64,000 nucleotides of DNA, from assembly GCF_004208525.1 (NCBI RefSeq), contig NZ_SGIT01000001.1:992001-1056000 (forward strand), read 5' to 3'. The translations under genes were made by a program, and so were the position numbers. Positions 62,617 to 64,000 of the stretch are shown here, in pieces. A model generated the notes under the pieces. That model had not been told where the DNA came from. It saw nothing but the letters and a program-made list of their open reading frames with translations, and searched no databases. How positions within the stretch are numbered: the stretch's first letter is position 1; every line of letters starts with the position of its first letter. The DNA comes from Sphingobacterium corticibacterium. Lineage in GTDB: Bacteria > Bacteroidota > Bacteroidia > Sphingobacteriales > Sphingobacteriaceae.

Positions 62617-63810
62617 TTATTCTATTACGGGTAACGAATAATAATTTGGTTTGTTCGTATCGTCAAAAACCACGTCTTTATAATCCGTAACCACTTTATA
62701 AAGCGTGTCTCGTTCAATGGGATGTCTGTCCACCTGTTTGATAAGCTCGACAAGTTGACGTGTACTCATTGCCGGATGTTGTTCTTCCGCACCGGCCATG
62801 GAGTAGATTTTGGTTGTATCGTCCAACGTACCGTCTATATCGTCTACACCGAATGCCAAAGAAAGTTGCGCCGTATCTCTGGAAATCATCGCCCAATAAG
62901 CTTTGATATGATCGAAATTATCCATATAAATCCGTGCAATAGCATAGTTTCGTAGGTCTTCCACAACCGATACTTCCGGAACGTGCGACATTTGATGACC
63001 TTGATTGCGAAATTTCAAAGGGATGAATGCTTGGAAACCTCCTGTTGTATCCTGCAATTGTCGCAGTCGCTCCATGTGATCTACACGGTGCCAAAATTCC
63101 TCGATATGCCCATACAATATGGTAGCGTTGGTACGCATTCCTAAGCTGTGCGCTTGTTCGTGAATATCCAACCATTGCTCGGCCGTACACTTATCGCCAG
63201 CGATTTTCTCCCGGACTTCCGGATGAAAGATCTCCGCACCACCTCCCGGCATAGAGTCAAGGCCACATTCCTGCAAATATTTCAGGCCATCGTAATGGTT
63301 CATTTTTGCTTTCCTGAATATGTAGTAATATTCTACTGGTGTAAGTCCTTTGATATGTAAATCAGGACGATGTGATTTGCATTGACGAAAAAAGTCCGCG
63401 TAGAAATCTAAGTTCTGTTTAGGTACTACTCCTCCTGTAATGTGTACCTCGGTAACCGGTTCATCATCATACTTGCGTACAATGTCCATCATACCGGCTA
63501 CGTCCATCTCCCACCCTTGCTCTCGCTCTTTAATCAGACGAGAGTAAGCACAGAACTTACAGTCGTACACACATACGTTAGTGGGTTCGATATGAAAATT
63601 TCTGTTGAAGTATGTATAGTCACCATGTTTCTTCTCACGAATATAGTTAGCCAATGCACCTAAGTAGCCTAACTCCCCGCGTTCATATAGTATAACACCC
63701 TCGTCAAAACTCACCCGCTCACCATGAAGCACTTTCTGGGCGATATGCCTTAATTCGATATCTAAATTTTTGTCTTGAATTAAAAAGTCAAGTTTCTCCG
63801 TTGCGTTCAT
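62617..63810 (-). CDS. mqnE: Aminofutalosine synthase MqnE (radical SAM)
   Basis: A 397-residue radical SAM enzyme that joins 3-enolpyruvylbenzoate and SAM to aminofutalosine. The [4Fe-4S] motif CVYDCKFCAY (CxxxCxxC) is preceded by NFHIEPTN, a feature of MqnE and its relatives. HITGGVVPKQ, GLTPVEYYY and SMPGGGAEIF follow, as in the family. The related MqnC is not in the window. It begins the operon mqnE - phosphatase - mqnA and has an unusually strong Shine-Dalgarno sequence before its ATG. Confidence 0.94.
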   Translation of the reverse strand: MNATEKLDFLIQDKNLDIELRHIAQKVLHGERVSFDEGVILYERGELGYLGALANYIREKKHGDYTYFNRNFHIEPTNVCVYDCKFCAYSRLIKEREQGWEMDVAGMMDIVRKYDDEPVTEVHITGGVVPKQNLDFYADFFRQCKSHRPDLHIKGLTPVEYYYIFRKAKMNHYDGLKYLQECGLDSMPGGGAEIFHPEVREKIAGDKCTAEQWLDIHEQAHSLGMRTNATILYGHIEEFWHRVDHMERLRQLQDTTGGFQAFIPLKFRNQGHQMSHVPEVSVVEDLRNYAIARIYMDNFDHIKAYWAMISRDTAQLSLAFGVDDIDGTLDDTTKIYSMAGAEEQHPAMSTRQLVELIKQVDRHPIERDTLYKVVTDYKDVVFDDTNKPNYYSLPVIE

Positions 63811-64000
63811 TTCTGCCTCCTAAACAAATTTATGTTCTTTTTTTAGAAAAAAGAACGAAAAAATCGTCGCTTCGGATATTTGAGATAGTGGATAGTACTA
63901 AGGATGAGTTTCTACAAACCTCAAACATCCAGATGCGACCTTTAATGTCAATTAGAGGTAGTACAATTATATCATCCCATCCCACTGGCATTCCTCCAAA
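63811..64000. other. Right-edge region upstream of mqnE, no gene assigned
   Basis: Contains the mqnE leader and a 10-bp inverted repeat (GTTCTTTTTT / AAAAAAGAAC, 63834-63856). A minus-strand frame is open from the edge to about 63830 and a plus-strand ATG at about 63946 opens a frame running off the end (MSIRGSTI). Neither looks like a known protein, so I assign nothing. Confidence 0.4.
63816..63821 (-). promoter_or_regulatory. mqnE: Strong Shine-Dalgarno before mqnE
   Basis: CCTCCT on the plus strand reads AGGAGG on the minus strand, 5 bases before the ATG at 63810. A full consensus Shine-Dalgarno is rare in Bacteroidota, where most genes lack one. It also confirms the mqnE start. Confidence 0.65.

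Noticed and set aside
63834..63856. GTTCTTTTTT/AAAAAAGAAC inverted repeat in the mqnE leader
   Set aside because: It consists almost only of A and T with a 3-base loop, not a convincing terminator or regulatory hairpin.

Overview
The window looks like chromosomal DNA of a Bacteroidota, most likely of the Sphingobacteriaceae (Sphingobacterium / Pedobacter / Parapedobacter-like). The evidence is two SusC/SusD pairs, a hybrid two-component regulator with a fused periplasmic sugar-binding domain, a DnaE with an N-terminal proofreading exonuclease, the futalosine menaquinone genes mqnA and mqnE, and several promoter boxes of the phylum's TAnnTTTG type. I see no rRNA, tRNA, CRISPR array, transposase or prophage.

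Layout. Positions 1-24,500 are a mixed housekeeping and hypothetical region: a hybrid sugar sensor, htpG, an SMP-30-type lactonase, trxA, dnaE, a secondary ssb, alkaline phosphatase, an MFS exporter, a nucleoid-associated protein, a histone-deacetylase-family protein, YceH, an amino-acid symporter and a cation diffusion facilitator. Two tandem 29-codon genes for related hydrophobic peptides lie at 21640-21926.

Positions 24,525-51,929 are one unbroken minus-strand block and form a polysaccharide utilisation locus. Order of transcription: GH172 (DUF2961) enzyme, uncharacterised lipoprotein, L-fucose/D-arabinose isomerase, FucP-type permease, ribulokinase, ECF sigma factor, LacI regulator, uncharacterised secreted protein; then SusC, SusD and an uncharacterised secreted protein; then a second SusC and SusD, a DUF1735 protein with lectin-like propeller repeats, a DUF4886 protein, a phosphodiester glycosidase and a DUF4185 protein. 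GH172 and DUF4185 (the source of family GH183) are the two families known to contain exo- and endo-acting D-arabinan hydrolases. Isomerase plus ribulokinase would take D-arabinose to D-ribulose 5-phosphate. No alpha-L-fucosidase, fuculose kinase or fuculose aldolase is in the window. My inference is that this is a D-arabinan (mycobacterial arabinogalactan or lipoarabinomannan type) utilisation locus. Three copies of a LacI-type palindrome, TTAATCGTTTAA, sit before the first SusC gene and before the GH172 gene, and probably join the two units under the resident LacI protein.

Positions 52,228-58,913 are a second minus-strand operon for the non-phosphorylative oxidation of L-fucose (and possibly D-arabinose, which has the same C2-C4 stereochemistry): FucP permease, mutarotase, UxaA-type dehydratase, 2-keto-3-deoxyfuconate dehydrogenase, FAH-family hydrolase, lactonase and L-fucose dehydrogenase. 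A divergent AraC regulator follows.

Positions 59,957-61,267 carry a fluoride riboswitch in front of a CLC-F-type fluoride/proton antiporter. The window ends with mqnA, a histidine phosphatase and mqnE (61,270-63,810) and an unresolved 190-base edge.
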